Of a DNA stretch of 64,000 nt, positions 16,692 through 24,052 are shown in pieces. This stretch comes from UBA7455 sp026713185 (lineage in GTDB: Bacteria > Pseudomonadota > Gammaproteobacteria > Pseudomonadales > Azotimanducaceae). Where the stretch lies: the NCBI GenBank assembly GCA_963665785.1, contig OY762456.1:372001-436000 (forward strand), in the 5' to 3' direction. Under the pieces are notes generated by a model. That model was not told the DNA's origin. It saw only the letters and a program-made list of their open reading frames with translations, and did not search any database. How positions within the stretch are numbered: the first letter of the stretch is position 1; each line of letters starts with the position of its first letter. A program made the position numbers and the translations under genes.

Positions 16692-18341
16692 ATGTCTCAT
16701 TTTCGATCAGTATTCCTGATCTGCACTACCCTGAGTGTCTCCTGCGGTGGCGGAGGGGCAGGGGGAGGCGGAAATAACGCAGCTGCAGCGCCGCCCGTCG
16801 CAACCATAGACTCTGACGCAGACGGGATCTCGGATTCGCAGGACGTTTGCCCATCGACTCCATCGGGAGAATCTGTTGACGCACAGGGGTGCGCAGAGTC
16901 TCAGCTGGATTCCGACGAGGACGGCGTAGCTAACAGTGGTGATTCGTGTTCTATGACGCCGGCAGGCGAATTAGTCGATAGCGTAGGGTGTTCCGATTCC
17001 CAATTGAATCCGGATCTTTGCCATGGTGTGTCGTCCGGTGGAACGGGAGGTCCCGCGAATCCGTCAGTCTCGGGACCCACAGTGACGAAGCTGGAGAGGC
17101 AAGGACAGTATTTTGATTCCGGTATCAGAGAATTCGGTGCTACAGCAACTGGTCCGGACCATGCACAGGATGCGATCATCGTATACGATGGCAAAATTTA
17201 CGTCGCCTATTACGGTAGAGAAGGACAACTGAAGATTGCGCGAAAGCCAATGGCAGGGTGTGTCTGGACAAGCGTAACTCTTCCTTACACGCAAACGGAC
17301 CCCGATTCTCACCGATCGGCCAATATCGCGATCTCGCCAAACGATCGAAGAATTCATGTGATCTGGGGGCTTCATGCTGACACGTTGAATTACATCGTCA
17401 GCAACGTGGATAACGCGACCGATGTTCCCGATGCAGACTTCAATGAGGGTCTCTTCGAATCGCGAAGAGGTGAGCTATCACTCGGTGACGATCTTGGCAG
17501 GATAACTTACCCGCGATTCATAGTTGGCAACAATGACAACCTGTTGGTCTTCTGGCGCCGAGGCGGGTCGGGTAACGGAGACCACTACGTGTCCGAGTAC
17601 AGAGATGGCGCCTGGAGTGGTCAACGAGTTGTCATCCGTGGCACGAGTGGAGAAGTATTCGGAGAATCAGCCAGTCGAAACGCGTACCTGAATACGGTTA
17701 CGTACGCCAATGGTCAATTACACATCACATGGACATGGCGCGAGAGCAGCAGCGGAGCGCAAGCAAATCATGACTTGATGCATGCGTATAGCACCGACAA
17801 TGCGATGAGCTGGATGAACAGTTTTGGGACTGTCGTTGGAACAAGCGGTCCTGGCTCGTTCAAGATGAACCTGAATAGCGACGTGATCTTTCAACAGGTC
17901 AGAAATGGGACGGTGGCCAACCAGTGCGGTCAATCGATGACCAGCGACGGTCGTGTCCACGTTATCCACCGATACAATAATGGCTATCAGTATCACCGCT
18001 GGGGACCGGATATCAAAGAGAATGACTGGGCGCCAGGGCTGGCCATTGGCGCCAATGGTGGTCGCCCAAGGATCTACGCTGGCCCCAATGACTCTCTTTG
18101 GGTCGTTGGTACGAATGGCAGCAGGATCAGAATCTACGCTTCCGCCAAAGGCAGCGACAATTGGGGAACGTGGAATAGGGTGTTTGAGACGTCAGGTTCT
18201 GAAAGGTACATCATTTCAACTGGATATGTCGCGGAAGACCAATTGGTGATTCTCGCCCAAAGACAGGCGGATGAGCCAGCAACCGCGGAGCATACGGAAA
18301 TAGAAGTCCTGACTTTTGAACTCAGCGACAAACAGATATGA
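16692..18341 (+). CDS. BNR_4 beta-propeller lipoprotein with calcium-binding repeats, candidate ulvan lyase
   Basis: This 549-residue protein has a lipobox (LSVSCGGG) and a Gly-rich tether. Two thrombospondin type 3 calcium repeats follow at about residues 40-100 (DSDADGISDSQDVCPSTP and DSDEDGVANSGDSC). The propeller from about residue 130 has DSHRSANIAIS, RITYPRF and FWRRGGSGNG, matching the motif order of the preceding gene (SHNAVVI, VTYPHFF, SGNG) at low identity. It is probably a second lyase of a different subfamily, held on the outer surface. It starts 17 bases after the preceding stop and overlaps the following gene by four bases. Confidence 0.66.
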   Translation: MSHFRSVFLICTTLSVSCGGGGAGGGGNNAAAAPPVATIDSDADGISDSQDVCPSTPSGESVDAQGCAESQLDSDEDGVANSGDSCSMTPAGELVDSVGCSDSQLNPDLCHGVSSGGTGGPANPSVSGPTVTKLERQGQYFDSGIREFGATATGPDHAQDAIIVYDGKIYVAYYGREGQLKIARKPMAGCVWTSVTLPYTQTDPDSHRSANIAISPNDRRIHVIWGLHADTLNYIVSNVDNATDVPDADFNEGLFESRRGELSLGDDLGRITYPRFIVGNNDNLLVFWRRGGSGNGDHYVSEYRDGAWSGQRVVIRGTSGEVFGESASRNAYLNTVTYANGQLHITWTWRESSSGAQANHDLMHAYSTDNAMSWMNSFGTVVGTSGPGSFKMNLNSDVIFQQVRNGTVANQCGQSMTSDGRVHVIHRYNNGYQYHRWGPDIKENDWAPGLAIGANGGRPRIYAGPNDSLWVVGTNGSRIRIYASAKGSDNWGTWNRVFETSGSERYIISTGYVAEDQLVILAQRQADEPATAEHTEIEVLTFELSDKQI

Positions 18342-20203
18342 ACAGGTCTAAGTCGACACTTGCGGCAATAGTGGTTGCCACAATATCAGTTGTCAGCCAA
18401 GTTTGTTGCGCGGAGAGCCAAACCTACTATCAGTACGAGCCGTTTACACTTTCTTTCACCGGACCAAATGCCAGTGAGTCAGGCGATATCAACCCGTTTT
18501 TGGATTATCGCCTGGACGTGACGTTTACACGCGCAGGAAAGAGTTTCATAGCGCTCGGGTACTTCGCTGCCGACGGAAATGCGGCGGAAACGAGTGCTGA
18601 AGCGGGCGATCAATGGCATGTCACTTTTGCCGCAGACGAGCCAGGCGAATGGCAGTACAGCGTTTCTTTCAGGCAGGGCAAGAATGTCGCTGTTTCTGAC
18701 TCACCGGCCAGCTCACAGCCGATTGAGGGAGTCGATGGCGAGCAAGGCACGATCAGGATCCTTCCCGCACATGCGGGTCCTTACGCCGCCGGCCGCCTGC
18801 AATATGTCGATGAGCATTACCTCAGACTTTCGGGGAGCGGTGAGTACTTCATCAAGGTTGGAGTAGATTCCCCGGAAAACCTGCTCGCCTATGAAGACTT
18901 TGACGGCACGCCCGATGTTGCAGGTCGAAGAAAGTCCTGGAGCCCGCATCGTGGTGACTACAACAACGATGCCGATGCGTTGTTATGGCAAGGTGGTAAG
19001 GGGAAGTCTCTTTTTGGCGCAATCAATTACTTGCATCAAAAAGGACTCAATGCTTTCTCATTCCTGACATTTAACGTTGATGGCGATGATCGCAATGTTT
19101 TCCCGCATTTACTCAAGGTCGATCAGGTCACCTATGAGGATTATGCGAACAAGGCGCATAACAAGGAGGCCTGGGAGACGTGCTTCCATAAGACGCGCTT
19201 CGATGTGTCCAAGTTGGCTCAATGGGAGCGGGTTTTTATCTACGGTAGTCAGAAAGGCTTTTTTCTCCACTTCAAGACTCAGGAAGAAGAGACCGACCAT
19301 CTTATGGATGGTGGTTCGTTGGGCATCGAACAAAAGCTCTACTATCGAGAAATCATCGCCCGTTTCGGTCACCACCCGAGACTGAACTGGAATATCGGCG
19401 AAGAAAATGACGTGCCGCGCAATTTGCAGCGAGAAGTTGCGGCCTATATCCGCCAACTTTCGCCGTACAAGAATCAGCATATTGTGATGCATACCTTTCC
19501 TCCCGAAGATCATTTTTACGCCGGGCTGGTGGGGGAACAATCCGTATTGACGGGTGCTTCGATTCAAGGACAACGTCCGGACTTCAGGGATGTGTATACC
19601 CGCATCATGCGCTGGTATCACAATTCAGAGAAGGCGGGGAAACCCTGGGCACTTGCGATAGATGAGGCTGGCAGTGGCGCCTGGGGCCTGGTTACAGATG
19701 CGGAAAACCCGACTCATGATGAGGCGCGCGTACGGGTGATCTGGGGTTCCCTTCTCGCGGGCGGTTTCGGTGTGGAATGGTATTTTGGCTACAAGAGTCC
19801 ACAGAATGATCTTGAGGCCGAAGACTATCGTTCTCGAGACCTGTTTTGGGAGCAGAACGCTATTGCTCGACGATTCTTCGAAGAGCATGCTCCATTTCAC
19901 CTGATGCGACCGTTGCCACAGTCAATGCCGCTCGATTTCCTATATGTATTCGGCATACCCGATGAACATTACCTGGTGATGATCGAGAATCCGGTGAAAC
20001 GAAACGCAGTGAGGCTGGATACCGCTGGAATGAGATTTAAAGTCCAATGGTTCGATACCCGAAATGGCGGTGACCTGGTTTCCGGTACCGTTGATGAGAT
20101 TGTTGCAACTGACGCTCTCGTGTCCCTTGGCTTGCCACCTGCAGAAATCGGTAGCGACTGGTTGGCTGTACTTGAGGTGGTCAATAGCGAAGAGAAGCCT
20201 TAA
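18338..20203 (+). CDS. Secreted DUF5060 / apiosidase-like glycosidase candidate
   Basis: This 621-residue protein has a signal peptide (LAAIVVATISVVSQVCCA). Residues about 28-150 match the DUF5060 beta-sandwich (YYQYEPFTLSFTGP, WQYSVSFRQGKNV). The middle is a TIM-barrel-like region with INYLHQKGLNAFSFLTFNVD, WNIGEENDV and WALAIDEAGSG, where the two Glu are in the places expected of a retaining glycosidase. The last 100 residues resemble the collagen-binding-like domain that ends such proteins (VQWFDTRNGGDLVSG). Its ATGA overlap with the lyase gene shows it is in the same operon. No member is known to me with a proven ulvan activity, so the substrate is open. Confidence 0.65.
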   Translation: MNRSKSTLAAIVVATISVVSQVCCAESQTYYQYEPFTLSFTGPNASESGDINPFLDYRLDVTFTRAGKSFIALGYFAADGNAAETSAEAGDQWHVTFAADEPGEWQYSVSFRQGKNVAVSDSPASSQPIEGVDGEQGTIRILPAHAGPYAAGRLQYVDEHYLRLSGSGEYFIKVGVDSPENLLAYEDFDGTPDVAGRRKSWSPHRGDYNNDADALLWQGGKGKSLFGAINYLHQKGLNAFSFLTFNVDGDDRNVFPHLLKVDQVTYEDYANKAHNKEAWETCFHKTRFDVSKLAQWERVFIYGSQKGFFLHFKTQEEETDHLMDGGSLGIEQKLYYREIIARFGHHPRLNWNIGEENDVPRNLQREVAAYIRQLSPYKNQHIVMHTFPPEDHFYAGLVGEQSVLTGASIQGQRPDFRDVYTRIMRWYHNSEKAGKPWALAIDEAGSGAWGLVTDAENPTHDEARVRVIWGSLLAGGFGVEWYFGYKSPQNDLEAEDYRSRDLFWEQNAIARRFFEEHAPFHLMRPLPQSMPLDFLYVFGIPDEHYLVMIENPVKRNAVRLDTAGMRFKVQWFDTRNGGDLVSGTVDEIVATDALVSLGLPPAEIGSDWLAVLEVVNSEEKP

Positions 20204-20257
20204 GGGTGATCTGGACAGGCTGAAGTATGCCTATTATGTCTTGCACGACATAATCGA

Positions 20258-20283
20258 CACTATGTCTTGAACTTTTTTATGTC
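20258..20283 (+). repeat. Left 26-bp inverted repeat of the RIT element
   Basis: It begins CACTATGTCTTGAACTT and is the exact reverse complement of 23651-23676. It contains two copies of the TATGTC half-site that recurs throughout the element's ends. Confidence 0.9.
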
Positions 20284-20330
20284 TAGTGATTTGTGAATCA
20301 CCCTGTTTTTCCGGGGTACGTTTGACATTC

Positions 20331-20344
20331 ACCCGACATAATCC
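20331..20344 (+). repeat. Inner inverted repeat of the RIT element, left copy
   Basis: ACCCGACATAATCC is matched by its reverse complement at 23569-23582. Both copies lie just outside the coding block, about 40 bases before the first gene and nine bases after the last, so they are probable recombinase binding sites. Confidence 0.75.
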
Positions 20345-20385
20345 GGACTCCAATCATCAATCTCCCACGTGGAGAGGAGTCCACC

Positions 20386-21624
20386 ATGAAGTACATCATC
20401 AACGACGCAGTCGTTTTGTCGCGAGCGCCAGAAGGCCCGCTTGTAGTCTGGCTTGATAGGTTTGCAAGCTTCACGAGTTCGAAGGGATATGCCCGCGCCT
20501 CGATCCATCGACAGGTTCGGCTCGCAGCCGATTTTAGCCAATGGCTCAAGCAAGAGGGAATCGAACCGGAAGGCATAACCTCCGATCATCCGACGCAGTA
20601 TTTTCGATGTCGCACTCGCCAGTCTCGGCCCCGACAGGGGGACAGCGCGGCGCTCAAGCATGTTATCGATTTTCTTCGCGTTGCGGGTGTGATCCCGGTC
20701 GAGAATATGCCGGCACATCGCGCCACGGAGGCCGAGCGTTGCGTGCAGGCCTACGAGCGGTATTTGCGAGAGACACGTGGTTTGGCAGCCACCACGATCA
20801 AGTACTACGTGCCTTTCACACGCAACTTTCTCTGGCATTGTTTTGGTAACGGGCCGGTTGCACTTTCGCAGATGAGCGCCAGCGATGTCGTGGGATTTGT
20901 ACAACGCAAGGCATCGCTCATGAGCAGGAGGCGAGCGAAACTCATGACCACTGCATTGCGCTCATTTCTCCGGTACCTACGCTATCACGTTGCGGGAATG
21001 CCGGATCTGGCCGCCGCCGTTCCCGTCGTCGCCAACTGGTCCGCGACATCGATGCCACGCGCGATTTCTGCCGATCAAGTGCACCGGTTATTGACCAGTG
21101 TTGGCCGGGACACCGCCATGGGGCGTCGCGACTATGCCATTTTGCTGCTGCTGGCACGCTTGGGATTACGTTCAAGTGAAGTAGCCTTTCTGGAACTCGA
21201 TGACATTGACTGGAACACCGGGACCTTGCGCGTGCGCGCCAAGGGCGGAATGCGCAACGAACTTCCCTTGTCTCGCGAGATCGGGGAAGCGTTCGCTGCC
21301 TATCTGAGTCATGGACGGCCATTGAGCGCCAGTCGACGCGTATTCCTGCGTGCCAAGGCGCCCATTCGTGGTTTTCGGGGTCCCAGCGGCATTGGTTCCG
21401 TGGTTCGTCATGCACTACAGCGCGCCGGGATGGAGGCACCGAGTTTCGGTACCCACCAGTTTCGCCATGGCCTGGCCACCGGGATGCTGCGCCAGGGTGC
21501 CTCACTGGGAGAGATTGGCGACGTACTGGGTCATCGTCATCCCGATACTACCAGGATATACACCCGGGTCGATCTCGTAGCGTTGCGTACTCTGGCCTTG
21601 CCATGGCCGGGAGGTGTCCGATGA
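20386..21624 (+). CDS. RIT tyrosine recombinase A
   Basis: This is a 412-residue tyrosine recombinase, the first of the trio. An N-terminal SAM-like DNA-binding region (about residues 110-220) is followed by a catalytic domain with the full active-site set: Arg in LGLRSSEVAFLELDD, Lys in VRAKGGMRNELPL, His-x-x-Arg in THQFRHGLATG, His in LGHRHPDTTRIY and the nucleophile Tyr in IYTRVDL. The extra 100 N-terminal residues are usual for the first gene of RIT elements. The SD GGAGAGGAG lies before ATG 20386. Its stop overlaps the next start (ATGA), so all three products are made from one message. Confidence 0.88.
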   Translation: MKYIINDAVVLSRAPEGPLVVWLDRFASFTSSKGYARASIHRQVRLAADFSQWLKQEGIEPEGITSDHPTQYFRCRTRQSRPRQGDSAALKHVIDFLRVAGVIPVENMPAHRATEAERCVQAYERYLRETRGLAATTIKYYVPFTRNFLWHCFGNGPVALSQMSASDVVGFVQRKASLMSRRRAKLMTTALRSFLRYLRYHVAGMPDLAAAVPVVANWSATSMPRAISADQVHRLLTSVGRDTAMGRRDYAILLLLARLGLRSSEVAFLELDDIDWNTGTLRVRAKGGMRNELPLSREIGEAFAAYLSHGRPLSASRRVFLRAKAPIRGFRGPSGIGSVVRHALQRAGMEAPSFGTHQFRHGLATGMLRQGASLGEIGDVLGHRHPDTTRIYTRVDLVALRTLALPWPGGVR

Positions 21625-22565
21625 ACACCCTTCGCGAAGCCGTCCATGAGTACCTGAGCATGCGGCGCAATCTGGGATTTAAATTGCGTGCAGCCGGGAA
21701 CGCGTTACTCGACTTCGCCCATTTCATGGAGCAGCGCCAGGCACCCTTTATCACCGAGACATTGGCACTTGCCTGGGCGCAACAACCCAAGAATGTCCGC
21801 CCCGCGCATTGGGCGCAACGGTTGGGCGACGTGCGGGTCTTTGCGCGTTATCGCAAGGCCACAGACCCGCGCACGGAGGTTCCATCCCCGGGGTTGCTGC
21901 CCTTTCGGCCCCAGCGGGCAAAACCGTATCTGTACTCGGATGAAGAGATCCGGAACCTGCTGCATGCCACACTCAGCATGCCGCATCGCTATGAACGGGG
22001 CGCCTTGCTGCCCTGGGTCTACTACTGCCTGTTCGGTCTGCTCAGCGTCTCGGGGCTCCGCCTCGGCGAAGCGCGGAATCTCCAACTCCGGGATGTCGAT
22101 CTCAATACCGCGGTGCTGACAGTGCGAGAAGCCAAGCATGGCCGAACCCGCCTGGTCCCGTTGCACCGATCGACCTGCGAGGTCCTTGCCGATTACATCG
22201 CCCGTCGCCAGCGCCATTGGGCGGGACGCCAGGTATCGTCATACCTGTTTGTCTCCAGCTGGGGCAACCGGCTGGATAGTGGACAGATCCACCGTGCCTT
22301 TTACGCACTGTCGCGCCAAATCGGTCTGCGTGGCGCGTGTGACAGCCACGGACCACGTCTGCATGACTTCAGACACCGTTTCGCAACCAACACCCTGGTG
22401 AACTGGTATCGGCGCGACCAGGATCCCGAGCGTCTCCTGCCGGTTTTATCCGCCTACCTGGGACATGTGCACATTGCCGATACGCAATGGTATCTGGAAG
22501 CCTCTCCCGAATTGATGGGCGAAGCCATGCGCCGCCTCGAAACGCGTTGGGAGGACCGGTCATGA
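21621..22565 (+). CDS. RIT tyrosine recombinase B
   Basis: The second recombinase of the trio has 314 residues from ATG 21621, which overlaps the preceding TGA; an upstream in-frame ATG at 21603 lies inside the first gene and is less likely. Catalytic motifs are GLRLGEARNLQLRD, REAKHGRTRLVPL, LHDFRHRFATN and YLGHVHIADTQWYLE, the last carrying the nucleophile Tyr. In RIT elements the three recombinases are distinct from each other and are thought to act together. Confidence 0.87.
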   Translation: MNTLREAVHEYLSMRRNLGFKLRAAGNALLDFAHFMEQRQAPFITETLALAWAQQPKNVRPAHWAQRLGDVRVFARYRKATDPRTEVPSPGLLPFRPQRAKPYLYSDEEIRNLLHATLSMPHRYERGALLPWVYYCLFGLLSVSGLRLGEARNLQLRDVDLNTAVLTVREAKHGRTRLVPLHRSTCEVLADYIARRQRHWAGRQVSSYLFVSSWGNRLDSGQIHRAFYALSRQIGLRGACDSHGPRLHDFRHRFATNTLVNWYRRDQDPERLLPVLSAYLGHVHIADTQWYLEASPELMGEAMRRLETRWEDRS

Positions 22566-23560
22566 CCTGCAAAACCAGCCTGGCGCCCCTGTTGGAGCGT
22601 TTCTTTACCCAGCGCCTGATGCAACAGCGCCAGGCGAGTCCACACACCGTCAGTTCCTATCGAGACACGTTCCGCCAATTCCTGATATTGGCGCAACAGC
22701 GTCTCAAGCGGTCACCCTCAAACCTGGACTTCGCGCAGATCGATGCGCCTCTGGTCGTCGCCTTTCTGGACGACCTGGAAACGCAGCGTGGCTTGAGTAT
22801 CCGCAGTCGCAATTTGCGGCTTGCCGCAATTCATTCCTTCTTTCGCTACGCGGCGTTCGAACTGCCGACCCATGCCGCACAGGTCCAGAGAGTACTCGCC
22901 ATTCCGAGCAAGCGATACACGCGCAAACAGGTCGGCTTTCTCAACCGTAACGAGGTCGATGCCTTGCTCGCGGCGCCGGATACAGGTACCTGGTCTGGCA
23001 GACGTGACCACGCCTTCATCTTGACCGCCGTTCAAACTGGCTTGCGCCTGTCCGAGATGACCGGACTCAAACGCGAACACCTTTTTGCTGATAACGCAAC
23101 CCACCTGAGGGTCGTCGGAAAGGGACGCAAGGAACGCTGTACGCCGCTCGCCAAACCAACCCGGGCCGTATTGAAGAGCTGGCTGCAGGAACCGCCGCGT
23201 GGCACTGACGATGTGCTCTTCCCCAGCGCAAAAGGCAACCGGCTCAGTGTGGATGGCGTACAGTACCTGTTGAACAAGCACCGCATGACAGCCGCAAAGG
23301 CATGCCCGTCATTGAAAGACAAGCGGGTCACTGTCCATCGGTTGCGCCATACCATGGCAATGGACCTCTTGCAGGCGGGAGTTGATCGTTCGGTGATCGC
23401 GCTATGGCTCGGCCATGAAAGCATCGAGACCACTCAGATTTATATCGAGGCAACACTCGCGATGAAAGAGCAGGCACTCGCCAAGACATCGCCACCAACA
23501 GGCGATCCTGGTCGATACCAGCCACCTGACCGTCTCCTCGGCTTTCTGAATGACCTGTAA
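22562..23560 (+). CDS. RIT tyrosine recombinase C
   Basis: The third recombinase has 332 residues from ATG 22562, again with an ATGA overlap. An N-terminal core-binding domain (LLERFFTQRLMQQRQASPHT) precedes the catalytic motifs: TGLRLSEMTGLKREH, VVGKGRKERCTPL, VHRLRHTMAMDLLQ and LGHESIETTQIYIEA with the nucleophile Tyr. It ends nine bases before the right inner inverted repeat. All three genes look intact, so the element may still be mobile. Confidence 0.88.
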   Translation: MTCKTSLAPLLERFFTQRLMQQRQASPHTVSSYRDTFRQFLILAQQRLKRSPSNLDFAQIDAPLVVAFLDDLETQRGLSIRSRNLRLAAIHSFFRYAAFELPTHAAQVQRVLAIPSKRYTRKQVGFLNRNEVDALLAAPDTGTWSGRRDHAFILTAVQTGLRLSEMTGLKREHLFADNATHLRVVGKGRKERCTPLAKPTRAVLKSWLQEPPRGTDDVLFPSAKGNRLSVDGVQYLLNKHRMTAAKACPSLKDKRVTVHRLRHTMAMDLLQAGVDRSVIALWLGHESIETTQIYIEATLAMKEQALAKTSPPTGDPGRYQPPDRLLGFLNDL

Positions 23561-23568
23561 CCTCGACA

Positions 23569-23582
23569 GGATTATGTCGGGT
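23569..23582 (-). repeat. Inner inverted repeat of the RIT element, right copy
   Basis: GGATTATGTCGGGT is the reverse complement of 20331-20344. Confidence 0.75.
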
Positions 23583-23650
23583 AACGGAAGGCCTACGGAC
23601 AAATAGAGCCAGTGAATTCGGTTCATACAGCCGCGACCTGTCTGTTACTC

Positions 23651-23676
23651 GACATAAAAAAGTTCAAGACATAGTG
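23651..23676 (-). repeat. Right 26-bp inverted repeat of the RIT element
   Basis: This is the exact reverse complement of 20258-20283. Its last base starts the GCCTAT that also occurs at the left edge. Confidence 0.9.
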
Positions 23677-23795
23677 CCTATCTCTATGTACACAAATATT
23701 TGTCGATCTGGAACATCGACGAGTCTGGCATTGATGAATTCAGAGGCGGCGCCTGGCGATGGACGGACTGGGACCAGTTCAACAAGGAAAATTAG
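23676..23795 (+). pseudogene. Fragment of a six-hairpin (rhamnosidase-like) glycosidase gene, split by the RIT element
   Basis: From GCCTAT at 23676 the frame encodes AYLYVHKYLSIWNIDESGI, then DEFRGGAWRWTDWDQFNKEN and TAG. On the left side of the RIT element the same frame encodes GDLDRLKYAY up to 20234. Joined at the direct repeat, they form one open stretch of about 47 residues. The pattern of a helix followed by xLWxxDExGIxxxRGGxWxWTDW resembles an internal segment of (alpha/alpha)6 barrel enzymes such as GH78. There is no start codon and no catalytic part, so this was already a fragment when the element landed, or was deleted afterwards. Confidence 0.45.
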
Positions 23796-24052
23796 ACGAC
23801 GCATCTGCATCGCCCGGCAACAGAATCAACAAAAACCAAACAAAATCGGGTATGCAAGCCTCTGAGTGTCGCTGACATGTGGTTCAAATTATAAGAAAAG
23901 ACCGAAAACGATTGTAAATGATTAGAAATGCTTGTATTCGACTATAAATCCTGTTAATGTGCGAACATTGGGACGTTGGTGCAGATAAGGTCCAACTTTC
24001 TACATTCTATTGCTGCACCTAAGACAATTCTAAGTATGTGGAGGATCATATT
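23796..24052 (+). promoter_or_regulatory. Upstream region of the TonB-dependent receptor gene
   Basis: No gene is seen. The last 150 bases are AT-rich, with repeated weak-promoter-like hexamers (TTGTAA, TTGTAT, TATAAA around 23912-23947). GGAGG at 24039-24043 is a strong ribosome site placed nine bases before ATG 24053. The receptor therefore has its own promoter and does not depend on the upstream operon. Confidence 0.4.

Larger units (their letters stand above)
20235..23681 (+). mobile_element. Recombinase-in-trio (RIT) element
   Basis: Three consecutive tyrosine recombinase genes joined by ATGA overlaps are enclosed by 26-bp perfect inverted repeats (20258-20283 and 23651-23676). There is a second, inner 14-bp inverted pair, ACCCGACATAATCC (20331-20344 and 23569-23582). 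A 7-bp direct repeat TGCCTAT lies at 20228-20234 and 23675-23681. Deleting one copy together with the element restores an open frame across the site. The left end also has a TTATGTC/GACATAA inverted pair around a six-base spacer, like a recombination core. Gene order and repeat layout match described RIT elements. Confidence 0.85.
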
